NCBI GenBank assembly: GCA_030525875.1
Contig: JAUNDV010000017.1
Location: forward strand, 7,553 to 48,199
Direction of reading: 5' to 3'
From: Eubacteriales bacterium
GTDB lineage: Bacteria; Bacillota; Clostridia; Lachnospirales; Lachnospiraceae
Length of the DNA: 40,647 nucleotides
The translations under genes were made by a program, and so were the position numbers. The notes below the pieces were generated by a model. The model saw only the letters and a program-made list of their open reading frames with translations. It did not search any database and was not told the origin of the DNA. Below are positions 17,680 to 25,465 of this stretch, piece by piece. Every line of letters begins with the position of its first letter. The stretch's first letter is position 1.

Positions 17680-17943
17680 TCAGCTAAGTCTGCTGTCTAT
17701 ATATGCGGCCATCAGTTCCTCGAGAATCTCATCACGTTCAACCTTCATAATAAGGCTTCTTGCATTCTTATGGCTTGTAATATATGTAGGGTCTCCTGAC
17801 ATGATGTAACCTACAATCTGATTAATAGGGTTATATCCCTTCTCAACTAAAGCACCATAAACCTGTGCAAGTACATCACTTACATTAGGTTTAACAACTT
17901 CTTTAAGATTTCTTATGATCTGTGTATTATCCATTCCATCCAT
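17680..17943 (-). CDS. ireB: IreB family regulatory phosphoprotein (UPF0297)
   Basis: An 87-residue cytosolic protein of the IreB/YrzL family. The diagnostic core is [20 protein letters not shown] followed by [17 protein letters not shown] and [10 protein letters not shown]. In Enterococcus, IreB is phosphorylated by the PASTA kinase IreK and lowers cephalosporin resistance (family knowledge); neither kinase nor phosphatase is in this window. An AGGA at 17954-17957 is spaced 10 nt from the ATG at 17943, which I took as the start; an in-frame GTG at 17952 is too close to it. It follows mtaB by 33 bp. Confidence 0.94.
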   Translation of the reverse strand: MDGMDNTQIIRNLKEVVKPNVSDVLAQVYGALVEKGYNPINQIVGYIMSGDPTYITSHKNARSLIMKVERDEILEELMAAYIDSRLS

Positions 17944-17976
17944 GTCTATCACGTCCTTTTTTCAACTTAATTTATT

Positions 17977-19404
17977 TTATATCAAAAGCAGACTTTCGTC
18001 TATATCTTTTTTATTTATTATTTCACAGGCTATACCGCTTTCAACCTTGCCCCTTGTAAAGGCCTCGGATTTCTTTAGGCAGCGGACATATTCGTCTGTA
18101 TATCCTGAAATATATTTTTCTCCGTCTATTATAACATGCTGTTCGGCTATAAAGCTAACTTTTTTCTTAAGATAGTATTTTCTGAAAATGCCGGAATTCT
18201 CCTCGGCTGCCTCAATAAGCATTCTGCTTCGTTCGTTTTTTATTTTGTCATTTACCTGATTTTTAAATTTAGCAGCCACGGTACCTTCTCTTATTGAATA
18301 TTTAAACACATGAGCCTCATAAAAGCCTATTTCCTTTATAAAGTCCAGAGTCTCAGCAAAGTCATCTTCTGTTTCTCCCGGAAAGCCTGCTATAACATCA
18401 GTAGTAATTGCCGGGTGCTCATAGGCCTCCCTTAACAATCTACAACTTTCTCTATATTCATCTTTTGTGTAATGTCTGTTCATACTCTTTAAAATCTTGT
18501 CACATCCAGACTGTAAGGACAAATGAAAATGAGGACACAGCTTGTCATTTTTTCTAAGTTCCTCTATGAATTCCTTTGATATAAGCCTAGGCTCTAAAGA
18601 GCCAAGTCTTATTCTCTTTACTTCCGGAAGACTGTTTATTTCACTTATCAGGCTTAAAATAGGTGCCGTTCCCTGATTCATTATGTCATCTCCAGGTATT
18701 CTTTTTTCCTCTGATACAGATTTATCAAAAAAGTCTTTTCCATAAGAGCTTAAATGTATTCCAGTAATAATAAATTCCTTTACACCTTTTTTTGAAAGTG
18801 CTTTGATTTCTTCTAAAATATCTTCCTTAGCTCTGGACCTTATCCTGCCTCTTACATACGGAATTATACAATAGCTGCAAAACTGATTGCAGCCATCCTG
18901 CACCTTTATAAATGCTCTTGTATGATCATCCAGCTCACTTAATGAACTATTATCTGCTTCACTTTTATGCACTGTATTTATTTTTTCAAAATAGCAGCTT
19001 CCAAAGGCATCCTCAATATTGAATAATTCATCTGTATTTTTAGATAAATAATCAATTATTATCTGGGCAGTTCTCTCTTTTTCTTTGTTTGTTATAAGAA
19101 GGTCTATCTCAGATTCAGAAAGTATTTCCTGCATTTTCGGATTTTGCATTGCAGCATCTACATAACAGCCTACTGCAACAACAGCAGCTTTAGGATTCAT
19201 TTTTTTTGCCTTATGAAGCATCTGTCTGGACTTTCTATCTGCCATATTTGTTACTGTGCATGTATTTATTATATAAATATCTGCCGGCATATTGAATTCT
19301 GTCTCTATAAAGCCATATTTTTTCATCTGCTCAGAAATAATATCTGATTCATATGTATTTACCTTGCACCCAAGTGTATGTATTGCAAATTTAAGCTTAT
19401 CCAA
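17977..19404 (-). CDS. mtaB: tRNA (t6A37) methylthiotransferase MtaB
   Basis: A 475-residue radical-SAM methylthiotransferase that converts t6A37 to ms2t6A in tRNAs reading ANN codons. The N-terminal UPF0004 domain has cluster cysteines C13 (LGCKVN), C49 (NTCTVTN) and C80 (VGCYVD). The radical-SAM motif is C172, C176 and C179 in GCNQFCSYC, followed by PYVRGRIRSR, and the C-terminus holds a TRAM-like region. LGCKVN and the length distinguish MtaB from MiaB and RimO. The start is TTG at 19404: AGGAG is spaced 6 nt and the next ATG would remove C13. ireB follows on the same strand. Confidence 0.95.
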   Translation of the reverse strand: MDKLKFAIHTLGCKVNTYESDIISEQMKKYGFIETEFNMPADIYIINTCTVTNMADRKSRQMLHKAKKMNPKAAVVAVGCYVDAAMQNPKMQEILSESEIDLLITNKEKERTAQIIIDYLSKNTDELFNIEDAFGSCYFEKINTVHKSEADNSSLSELDDHTRAFIKVQDGCNQFCSYCIIPYVRGRIRSRAKEDILEEIKALSKKGVKEFIITGIHLSSYGKDFFDKSVSEEKRIPGDDIMNQGTAPILSLISEINSLPEVKRIRLGSLEPRLISKEFIEELRKNDKLCPHFHLSLQSGCDKILKSMNRHYTKDEYRESCRLLREAYEHPAITTDVIAGFPGETEDDFAETLDFIKEIGFYEAHVFKYSIREGTVAAKFKNQVNDKIKNERSRMLIEAAEENSGIFRKYYLKKKVSFIAEQHVIIDGEKYISGYTDEYVRCLKKSEAFTRGKVESGIACEIINKKDIDESLLLI

Positions 19405-19443
19405 TTTTTTCTCCTACTATCAATTATGTAATCTAAAGAATGC

Positions 19444-19471
19444 TTGACTTTATCATTCAGCATGGTAAAAT
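19444..19471 (+). promoter_or_regulatory. Sigma-A-type promoter for the HPr-like gene
   Basis: TTGACT (19444-19449) and TAAAAT (19466-19471) are separated by 16 bp and lie about 45 bp before the plus-strand HPr-like start. It is the only promoter I can support in this divergent gap; no convincing minus-strand promoter for mtaB is visible. Confidence 0.7.
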
Positions 19472-19518
19472 TTATATATGCAAAAATTCCTAAATTTTGT
19501 TTGCTGGAGGTATTTATA

Positions 19519-19752
19519 ATGAAGACTGTTAAGATTTCCCTTAACTCAATTGAGAGAGTTAAATCCTTTGTAAATGATATCAATCGTTATGATTATGATT
19601 TTGACCTTGTAAGCGGTCGTTATATCATCGATGCAAAGTCTATCATGGGTATTTTCTCACTAGATCTGTCAAAGCCTATATCACTTAATATCCATGCCGA
19701 TAAGGATATTGATGAAATCATGGAAGTGCTTAAGCAGTACATCATTGAGTAA
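19519..19752 (+). CDS. HPr-like protein lacking the phosphorylatable histidine
   Basis: A 77-residue protein with the fold pattern of HPr, the phosphocarrier of the sugar phosphotransferase system. The best match is the second half: DAKSIMGIFSLDLSKPISLNIHA aligns with the KSIMGVMSLG region of HPr, so S41 corresponds to the regulatory Ser46. The first half lacks the GxHARPA active-site loop: the equivalent stretch is NSIERVKSF, and the only histidine is H59. It therefore cannot carry phosphate from enzyme I in the normal way. GGAGG lies 8 nt before the ATG and a promoter precedes it. It is a lone plus-strand gene between mtaB and thiI. Regulatory or Crh-like roles are possible (inference); no partner is encoded nearby. 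Confidence 0.8.
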   Translation: MKTVKISLNSIERVKSFVNDINRYDYDFDLVSGRYIIDAKSIMGIFSLDLSKPISLNIHADKDIDEIMEVLKQYIIE

Positions 19753-19792
19753 TATTATATCCTAAAATCAAGAATATCACAAACAAACAATA

Positions 19793-19827
19793 ATACCCGG
19801 ACATCCCATATGCCCGGGTTTATTTTT
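19793..19827 (+). terminator. Terminator after the HPr-like gene, shared with thiI
   Basis: Stem ACCCGG (19795-19800) and CCGGGT (19814-19819) is followed by TTTATTTTT on the plus strand. On the minus strand it is followed by a T-rich tract, so it may also end the convergent thiI transcript. Confidence 0.75.
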
Positions 19828-19858
19828 ACCTAAATGACTATCTTATATATGAACTTAA

Positions 19859-21040
19859 TCAACTGCACCATATAACTTCTTCTTCATTTACAGCCTTCTC
19901 TACCATCTCATCTATAATTTCACTTAATCTAAGCTCTGACTTCTTTATTGCACCAAGATTTGGCTTTGTAACAGGATGCTTCGCTACAAATATAGTACAG
20001 CAGTCCTCATAAGGAAGTATACTTGTTTCATATGTTCCTATCTTTTCAGAAAGGTCAACTATCTCCTGCTTGTCAAATCCAATAACTGGACGATATACCG
20101 GAAGATTACATACTTCATCTGTAGTTCTAAGTGAGAACATGGTCTGTGAAGCAACCTGCCCTATAGATTCACCTGTGATAAGTCCTATACAGTCGTTCTT
20201 TTCTGCTATCATCTCAGCAATACGCATCATATATCTTCTCATTATGATGGTAAGCTCATCATGTGGACATTTTTCATAAATTGCAAGCTGAATATCAGTA
20301 AAATTAATAACATGAAGCTTAATAGATCCTGAATATCTTGCAACCAGCTTCGCAAGATCTACTACCTTCTGCTTAGCTCTGTCAGAGGTGTATGGTGGAG
20401 CATGGAAATAAACCGCCTCTATCATAACTCCTCTTTTTGCAATCATATATCCAGCTACAGGGCTGTCAATTCCTCCTGAAAGAAGCAGCATTGCCTTGCC
20501 ATTTGTACCGATTGGCATTCCGCCAGCACCCTTTATAACCTGGGTATATACATTGATCTTCTGTCTGATTTCTACATATACAACAAAATCTGGATGGTGA
20601 ACATCGACTCTTGCCCCTTCATTTGCCTCAAGTATATCATGTCCAAGATCAGCATTAATTTCATCTGAAGTAACTGGATAATGCTTATCTGCTCTCTTGG
20701 CATGAACCTTAAAGCTAAAGCCATCCTCTGGATGCTCAACCTTTACAAAATCTACAACCTTCTTTCGAAGCTCGTCATATTCACACTTCTCAAGCTGCAT
20801 CATTGGACAGATTCCTGTAACGCCAAAAACTCTCTTAAGAGCATCGATTACTTCATCATAGTCATAATCTGTTTTTGCATTTACGTAAATTCTTCCCTGT
20901 TCCTTCTGTATTACAAATTCACCCTCCACCTTCTGAAGATGATGTCTTATCTGATGCATGAGCGCATCTTCAAAAATATATCTGTTTTTTCCTTTAGTGC
21001 CAATCTCGGCATATTTTATCAAAAAACTCTGATACTGCAT
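19859..21040 (-). CDS. thiI: tRNA sulfurtransferase ThiI (tRNA 4-thiouridine synthesis)
   Basis: A 393-residue enzyme that adenylates and thiolates U8 of tRNA, and can also pass sulfur to the thiamine thiazole pathway. The order is a ferredoxin-like N-terminal part, a THUMP domain (about 60-165) and a PP-loop ATPase with SGGIDSPVAGYM (SGGIDS at 188-193). YEDCCTIFVAKHP near the end contains the conserved catalytic cysteine region. The rhodanese domain of enterobacterial ThiI is absent, as usual in Bacillota, where a dedicated cysteine desulfurase supplies sulfur; that gene is directly upstream (50 bp gap). GAGGAG is spaced 7 nt from the ATG. Confidence 0.96.
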   Translation of the reverse strand: MQYQSFLIKYAEIGTKGKNRYIFEDALMHQIRHHLQKVEGEFVIQKEQGRIYVNAKTDYDYDEVIDALKRVFGVTGICPMMQLEKCEYDELRKKVVDFVKVEHPEDGFSFKVHAKRADKHYPVTSDEINADLGHDILEANEGARVDVHHPDFVVYVEIRQKINVYTQVIKGAGGMPIGTNGKAMLLLSGGIDSPVAGYMIAKRGVMIEAVYFHAPPYTSDRAKQKVVDLAKLVARYSGSIKLHVINFTDIQLAIYEKCPHDELTIIMRRYMMRIAEMIAEKNDCIGLITGESIGQVASQTMFSLRTTDEVCNLPVYRPVIGFDKQEIVDLSEKIGTYETSILPYEDCCTIFVAKHPVTKPNLGAIKKSELRLSEIIDEMVEKAVNEEEVIWCS

Positions 21041-21090
21041 TATTTTGCTCCTCTATTTTAAATTACTCTGCTTTTAAATATTTTGATAAA

Positions 21091-22248
21091 TCAATGTCTT
21101 GTATATCTTCTTAATACAGGAAGCAGCTCTTCTATACAATCAGCACAGTAATCTGCCTCTTCTATATTGTTATAAATTCCAAATGAAAATCTAAGCGTGC
21201 TGTCCAAAAGCTCATTTTTTACACCTATGGCTTTAAGAGTTCCGCTTATTGCAGGATGGTTGGATGAGCAGGCTGAGCCTGATGAAACATATATTCCCTT
21301 ATCCTCAAGCGCATGTAAAAGCACCTCTGCTCTTACGCCTTCAAAGGATGCACTTACTATCTGTGGAGCAGAAAGTAAACCTCTCTCTGAATTAACTGTA
21401 ACCTTATCCATCTGCTCAAGTCTGTCTATAAGCCTGTCCTTTACAGCAACTATTTTTTCTATCTGCTCATCATGGTGCTCATAATAAAGTTTTGCAGCAA
21501 GTCCCGTTCCTACGATACCTGGAACATTTTCAGTTCCTGATCTCATATCCATCTGCTGTCCACCGCCAAATATAATAGGATTAAGCTGAACCTTTTCATT
21601 TATGTATATAAATCCGGCTCCCTTTGGTCCGTGAATCTTATGTGAACTCATTGAAAGTATATCTATATGCTCTTTTGCCGGTCTTATCGTTAACTTTCCA
21701 TAGGCCTGAATTGCATCTGTATGAAAATAACAATTTGGATTTATCTCCTTTATTAAAGCACCAATTTTCTCAACTGGTTCTATTGCTCCGATTTCATTAT
21801 TAACATACATCATACTTACAAGTATGGTATCAGGTCTTATCTCCGCTCTTAATTTATCAAGATCAACATGTCCCTTCGAATCTACGGGAATAATACTTAT
21901 CTCGAAGCCCTGTTGCTCAAGATATTCAAGTGTTTTGTATATGGCAGCATGCTCAACATTACAGCTTATGATATGTTTTCCTCTTCTATTTCTTGCCATG
22001 GCAGCACCTATGAGTGCCATATTGTCAGATTCAGTTCCTCCAGAGGTAAAAAATATTTCCTTTGGCTTAACCTTAAGAGTCTTTGCTATCTGCTCTCTCG
22101 CCTCTCTTACAAGAAGCTCTGCATCCATTCCCTTCTTGTGTCTTGATGAAGGATTTCCATAATCAAGACTCATAGCCTTAACCATTGCCTCAATTACCTC
22201 ATCTCTTACCCTGGTTGTAGCTGCATTGTCAAAATATACTTCTCTCAC
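21091..22248 (-). CDS. Cysteine desulfurase (NifS/IscS family), partner of ThiI
   Basis: A 385-residue PLP enzyme that removes sulfur from cysteine as an enzyme-bound persulfide. Landmarks are YFDNAATT at the start, the H100 region NVEHAA, the PLP lysine K204 in SSHKIHGPKG and the catalytic cysteine C327 in SSGSACSS. The short active-site loop fits group I desulfurases. Directly downstream thiI makes it the likely functional equivalent of B. subtilis NifZ, dedicated to tRNA thiolation (synteny plus family knowledge). The start is GTG at 22248, giving VREVYFDNAATT; an AGGA is spaced about 10 nt. A general iron-sulfur supply role cannot be excluded. Confidence 0.93.
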   Translation of the reverse strand: MREVYFDNAATTRVRDEVIEAMVKAMSLDYGNPSSRHKKGMDAELLVREAREQIAKTLKVKPKEIFFTSGGTESDNMALIGAAMARNRRGKHIISCNVEHAAIYKTLEYLEQQGFEISIIPVDSKGHVDLDKLRAEIRPDTILVSMMYVNNEIGAIEPVEKIGALIKEINPNCYFHTDAIQAYGKLTIRPAKEHIDILSMSSHKIHGPKGAGFIYINEKVQLNPIIFGGGQQMDMRSGTENVPGIVGTGLAAKLYYEHHDEQIEKIVAVKDRLIDRLEQMDKVTVNSERGLLSAPQIVSASFEGVRAEVLLHALEDKGIYVSSGSACSSNHPAISGTLKAIGVKNELLDSTLRFSFGIYNNIEEADYCADCIEELLPVLRRYTRH

Positions 22249-22308
22249 TTTTAAAACTTCCTTTCAAAGCTTACACACTTTAACTTTTCTATTTAGACGT
22301 TAAATTTT

Positions 22309-22337
22309 AGTATAACGTAAAAAACATCTCTTGAAAA
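22309..22337 (-). promoter_or_regulatory. Possible promoter with overlapping dyad upstream of the cysteine desulfurase
   Basis: On the minus strand TTTTCA (22332-22337) and TATACT (22309-22314) are spaced 17 bp. The -10 overlaps a dyad, ACGTTA (22297-22302) and TAACGT (22313-22318), separated by 10 bp, which may be an operator. The -35 is weak. Confidence 0.4.
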
Positions 22338-22361
22338 TAGCTGTTTTAAAATTTATACGAA

Positions 22362-22422
22362 AATCAAAAATACTCCTTTGAGACAAAGCAGCAGATCTGC
22401 CGCTATCCTGCCTCAAAGGAGT
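22362..22422 (-). terminator. Terminator after the amino-acid ABC transporter operon
   Basis: A perfect 11-bp stem, ACTCCTTTGAG (22372-22382) and CTCAAAGGAGT (22412-22422), is followed on the minus strand by ATTTTTGATTTT. The loop holds a second small palindrome, GCAGATCTGC. It directly follows the ATPase stop codon. Confidence 0.85.
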
Positions 22423-22426
22423 TATA

Positions 22427-23167
22427 TTATTTATTTGTAAATCTTTCAAGGAACTCTCTTGTTTTTGGTTCCTTTGGATTCCCAAAAATCTCATCAGGTG
22501 TTCCCTGCTCACAGATAACACCGTCAGCCATATATACAACATGTGATGAAACATCTCTTGCAAATGCCATCTCATGAGTTACAACTATCATTGTAAGCCC
22601 TTCGGCTGCAAGTGTTCTCATAACATTAAGTACTTCACCAACCATCTGAGGATCAAGAGCTGAAGTTGGTTCATCGAAAAGCAAAACCTCCGGCTGCATT
22701 GAAAGAGCTCTTGCTATGGCAACTCTCTGTTTCTGTCCTCCTGAAAGCTGTCTTGGCTTTGCATTGATATATGGAGACATTCCAACCTTCTCAAGAAAAT
22801 GAAGTGCTGTTTCCCTTGCTTCTTCCTTGCTCTTCTTGAGAACCTTTATTGGTCCTGTCATACAGTTTTCAAGAACTGTCATATTATTAAAAAGGTTAAA
22901 ACTTTGGAAACACATTCCAACCTTTGCTCTATAATCACATGGATTAACACCTCTTGAATTAATAGCATTTCCATGAAAAAGAATTTCGCCTGAGCTAGGT
23001 TTTTCGAGTAAGTTGATACATCTCAACAAAGTTGATTTACCAGAACCCGAAGCTCCAATAATACAGGTAACATCTCCCTTTTTTACTTCAAAATCTACAT
23101 CTCTTAAAACCTTATGGTCGCCAAAGCTCTTACTGAGATGCTTTACTTCTATAATATTATCAGACAT
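22427..23167 (-). CDS. Polar amino-acid ABC transporter ATP-binding protein, probably lysine
   Basis: A 246-residue ABC ATPase of the GlnQ/HisP group that powers amino-acid uptake at the inner face of the membrane. Walker A is GASGSGKST (38-46), the Q-loop lies in CFQSFNLF, the signature is LSGGQKQR (141-148), Walker B is VLLFDEP (161-167) with the D-loop SALDP, and the H-loop histidine is in VVTHEM. Its ATG directly abuts the permease stop. The lysine riboswitch ahead of the operon points to lysine as substrate. A terminator follows immediately, so it is the last gene. Confidence 0.93.
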   Translation of the reverse strand: MSDNIIEVKHLSKSFGDHKVLRDVDFEVKKGDVTCIIGASGSGKSTLLRCINLLEKPSSGEILFHGNAINSRGVNPCDYRAKVGMCFQSFNLFNNMTVLENCMTGPIKVLKKSKEEARETALHFLEKVGMSPYINAKPRQLSGGQKQRVAIARALSMQPEVLLFDEPTSALDPQMVGEVLNVMRTLAAEGLTMIVVTHEMAFARDVSSHVVYMADGVICEQGTPDEIFGNPKEPKTREFLERFTNK

Positions 23168-24040
23168 TTACAGATTCCCCCTTTGACTTCCATGATTAAG
23201 TGCATTTTTGCTAGCCTCTGACTGCTTGTGGGCTCTGAGATCAGCATTTGTATCCTTTTCCTTATTTGGCATTCTGTATGTTCCCTCACCCATCGTAAGT
23301 GCGTCTGACATAACAAGCTCATAATTATCAGGACCATCCATTCTCATCTCAATATACCTAAGTATCCTTGAGCAGGTAAATGTAAGTATAAAATACAATA
23401 CCATTGTAATTGAGAATGCTTCAAAGTATGTATAATAAGCTCCTGCAATTCCCTTTGTTGTATAGAAAAGTTCCATCATACCAATAACTGAAAGCACACA
23501 GGTATCCTTAATATTGATAATGAGGTTATTTCCTATCTGAGGCATGATATTTCTAAGTGCCTGTGGAAGTATAACTGACATCATTGTCTGCCAGTGATTC
23601 ATTCCTATTGCCATAGCTCCCTCAGTCTGGCCAGGATCAATAGAAAGTATTCCACCTCTTACTGTTTCAGCCATATAAGCACCTGTATTGATTGAAACTA
23701 TAAGAAAGGCTGCCTGATACATTCCAAGATCAATTCCAAATACCATTGAGCTTCCGTAATAAATGAACATTGCCTGAACCATCATAGGTGTTCCTCTGAA
23801 GATTTCCACATATGCATTTAATATAAACTTAACTATCAACATAAAATAGAACTTTACAGGATTTTCCTCCTTATCTGTAGGTATAGTCTGAATCATTCCT
23901 ACAAGAAATCCTATAATACATCCGATAAATGTTGAAACCACGGCAATCAGCATTGTATTGCCGACACCACTCATAAATGATCCCCAGTATTCTTCAAGTA
24001 TAAAGAATATTCTTGGAAGGAAGCCCTCTGGTAAACTCAT
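23168..24040 (-). CDS. Polar amino-acid ABC transporter permease, probably lysine
   Basis: A 290-residue HisM/GlnP-type permease with about five membrane segments. The first hydrophobic block (GVGNTMLIAVVSTFIGCIIGFLVG) carries the family's early segment, EIFRGTPMMVQAMFIYYG is the conserved HAAP-family stretch, and the ATPase-contact loop is EGAMAIGMNHWQTMMSVILPQALRNIMP. The C-terminal tail of about 50 residues is hydrophilic, rich in Lys, Asp and Arg, and longer than usual. It lies 73 bp after the binding-protein gene and abuts the ATPase gene. Only one permease gene is present, so it would act as a homodimer. Confidence 0.93.
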   Translation of the reverse strand: MSLPEGFLPRIFFILEEYWGSFMSGVGNTMLIAVVSTFIGCIIGFLVGMIQTIPTDKEENPVKFYFMLIVKFILNAYVEIFRGTPMMVQAMFIYYGSSMVFGIDLGMYQAAFLIVSINTGAYMAETVRGGILSIDPGQTEGAMAIGMNHWQTMMSVILPQALRNIMPQIGNNLIINIKDTCVLSVIGMMELFYTTKGIAGAYYTYFEAFSITMVLYFILTFTCSRILRYIEMRMDGPDNYELVMSDALTMGEGTYRMPNKEKDTNADLRAHKQSEASKNALNHGSQRGNL

Positions 24041-24113
24041 CTCTTAAATCCTCTTTCTTTCTTCTGTCCGTTCTGTAAACTGTATAATCTCTGAATTACT
24101 TTTTATTTGTAAA

Positions 24114-24992
24114 TTACTTTGAAAGTGGCTGTACCTTTATAGCCTCCTCCATCATCTTATCAAAATCCTCTGCTGTCATCTTCTCAAGAACTGAATTGAT
24201 CTTATCCTGAAGCTCCTTATTTCCCTTCTTAATTGAAATACCGATATTGATATCCTCATCTGAAACTTCGAATGCATCCTCTGTTCCTGTAAAGTCAAGT
24301 AATACCATATCCTTATATGCTGCACAAGCTGCCTTTCCAGTAGGCATATCTGTTACAACATAATCACATTTTCCTGACTCAAGTGCTACAAGCATAGCTG
24401 GAGCTGATTCCTGAGCTGCAAGTACATTTGCTCCCTCAATCTGTGGAAGGCAGGTATCATACCATATTGTATTCTGCTGGCTTGTGCAGGTTCCACCTGC
24501 AAGATCCTTAACACCCTTTGCTTCTGCATACTTACTGTCTGCCTTTGTAACTGTAACTATTGTTGCATAGTAGTAAGGAACTGTAAAATCAACTGACTGA
24601 AGTCTTTCTGATGTGATTGACTGTCCTGCTATAACGCAGTCAACCTTACCAGACTGAACTGCTGGTACAAGTGAATCCCAGTCTGACTTTACAATCTCAA
24701 GTTCCATACCAAGCTCTTCCGCAATATGCTTAGCCATCATTACATCGTAACCATAGGCATAATCCTTGCTATCCTTGATCTGGACTGCTCCATTTGAAGA
24801 ATCTGACTGTGTCCAGTTATATGGAGCATAGCTGCACTCCATTGCTACTGTAAGTACATTATCTGAACTGCTGTTAGCTGCGGCCTCTTCCTTCTTTCCT
24901 CCACAAGCTGTCATTGCTAAAGCTGCTGCACCAACTAACATTGCCATTGCTGCTCTTCTGATTAAATTGCTGTTTGTTCTAATACTTCTCAT
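24114..24992 (-). CDS. Amino-acid ABC transporter substrate-binding lipoprotein, probably lysine
   Basis: A 292-residue family 3 solute-binding protein, exported and lipid-anchored. The signal is RRAAMAMLVGAAALAMTAC with the lipidated cysteine at 30, then a short GGKKEEAA linker. The bilobed domain shows CSYAPYNW near the start, YGYDVMMAKHIAEELG, SDWDSLVPAVQSGKVDCVIAG and FTVPYYYATIV, all typical of polar amino-acid binders. The ATG at 24992 has AGGAG spaced 6 nt; an upstream in-frame ATG at 25034 would place a charged, non-signal stretch first. It is the first gene behind a lysine riboswitch and terminator, so lysine is the best substrate guess; related basic amino acids remain possible. Confidence 0.92.
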   Translation of the reverse strand: MRSIRTNSNLIRRAAMAMLVGAAALAMTACGGKKEEAAANSSSDNVLTVAMECSYAPYNWTQSDSSNGAVQIKDSKDYAYGYDVMMAKHIAEELGMELEIVKSDWDSLVPAVQSGKVDCVIAGQSITSERLQSVDFTVPYYYATIVTVTKADSKYAEAKGVKDLAGGTCTSQQNTIWYDTCLPQIEGANVLAAQESAPAMLVALESGKCDYVVTDMPTGKAACAAYKDMVLLDFTGTEDAFEVSDEDINIGISIKKGNKELQDKINSVLEKMTAEDFDKMMEEAIKVQPLSK

Positions 24993-25057
24993 AATAATCT
25001 CCTCTTCTTCCTGTCCGTTAATTAGCGGTCTCATATGCAGGATTAAAAAATATTGTT

Positions 25058-25096
25058 AAACAAAAATCACGAAGCGTCTCAAGAAACACTTCGTGG
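25058..25096 (-). terminator. Riboswitch-controlled terminator
   Basis: Stem arms on the plus strand are CACGAAG (25068-25074) and CTTCGTG (25089-25095). In the minus-strand RNA the hairpin is followed by ATTTTTGTTT. It stands between the lysine aptamer and the binding-protein gene, the expected place for the expression platform. Confidence 0.85.
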
Positions 25097-25138
25097 TTGC
25101 AATTAAAATTAAATATAACAAATTAAAATGCTTAAACC

Positions 25139-25312
25139 TGTGATAGCGCTTCACTAGACGTGACAGTCCATAAAATCTTATTTCTATGGCCCAATCCATA
25201 TCAATGCAAGTTGATACGATTTCGGCGGATGTCTCCTTTCACTAAAAGAGTCCTTGCAGACCTTATAGCTCTTAGCTACTGATAGCATTCCGCTCCTCTA
25301 TCTCTCTTTGAT
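25139..25312 (-). promoter_or_regulatory. Lysine riboswitch (L-box) aptamer
   Basis: Read on the minus strand the leader shows the L-box landmarks in order: GATAGAGGAGCG (near 25291-25302), AGTAGC, AAGG, GAAAGGAG, CCGCCGAAA (25220-25228), TTGGGCC (25188-25194) and GGACTGTCAC (near 25160-25168). GATAG at 25298-25302 can pair with CTATC at 25142-25146 to close P1, as in the B. subtilis lysC leader. A terminator follows about 45 nt later, so lysine binding should reduce transcription of the downstream ABC transporter. I identified it by eye; a covariance search would settle the exact ends. Confidence 0.88.
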
Positions 25313-25358
25313 ATATAACTATATCCAAGACAGCTTTATGATTTTTGATTTAATGCTA

Positions 25359-25387
25359 TTAATAACAGACTTTTTATGCCTTGTCAA
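25359..25387 (-). promoter_or_regulatory. Promoter of the lysine-riboswitch operon
   Basis: TTGACA (25382-25387) and TATTAA (25359-25364) on the minus strand are spaced 17 bp. Transcription would begin about 40 nt before the aptamer. The -35 box lies in the centre of a large palindrome. Confidence 0.7.
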
Positions 25388-25405
25388 GGCATAAAACACT
25401 GTTAT
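25362..25405. repeat. Large palindrome centred on the riboswitch promoter -35 box
   Basis: A perfect 25-bp dyad (25372-25396, arms TTTTATGCCTTG and CAAGGCATAAAA around one central base) is flanked by a second pair of arms, TAACAG (25363-25368) and CTGTTA (25399-25404). No T-tract follows on either strand, so an operator is more likely than a terminator. Confidence 0.7.
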
Positions 25406-25465
25406 CTGATATTTTAATACTATATACTCTGTTTGTATTCAATTAAATACATTTTTATATAGTTT

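Noticed and set aside
25362-25405. The large palindrome as an ordinary glyA terminator
   Set aside because: Neither strand has a T-tract after the stem, and the inner loop is a single base; its overlap with TTGACA fits an operator better. It is kept as an open alternative.
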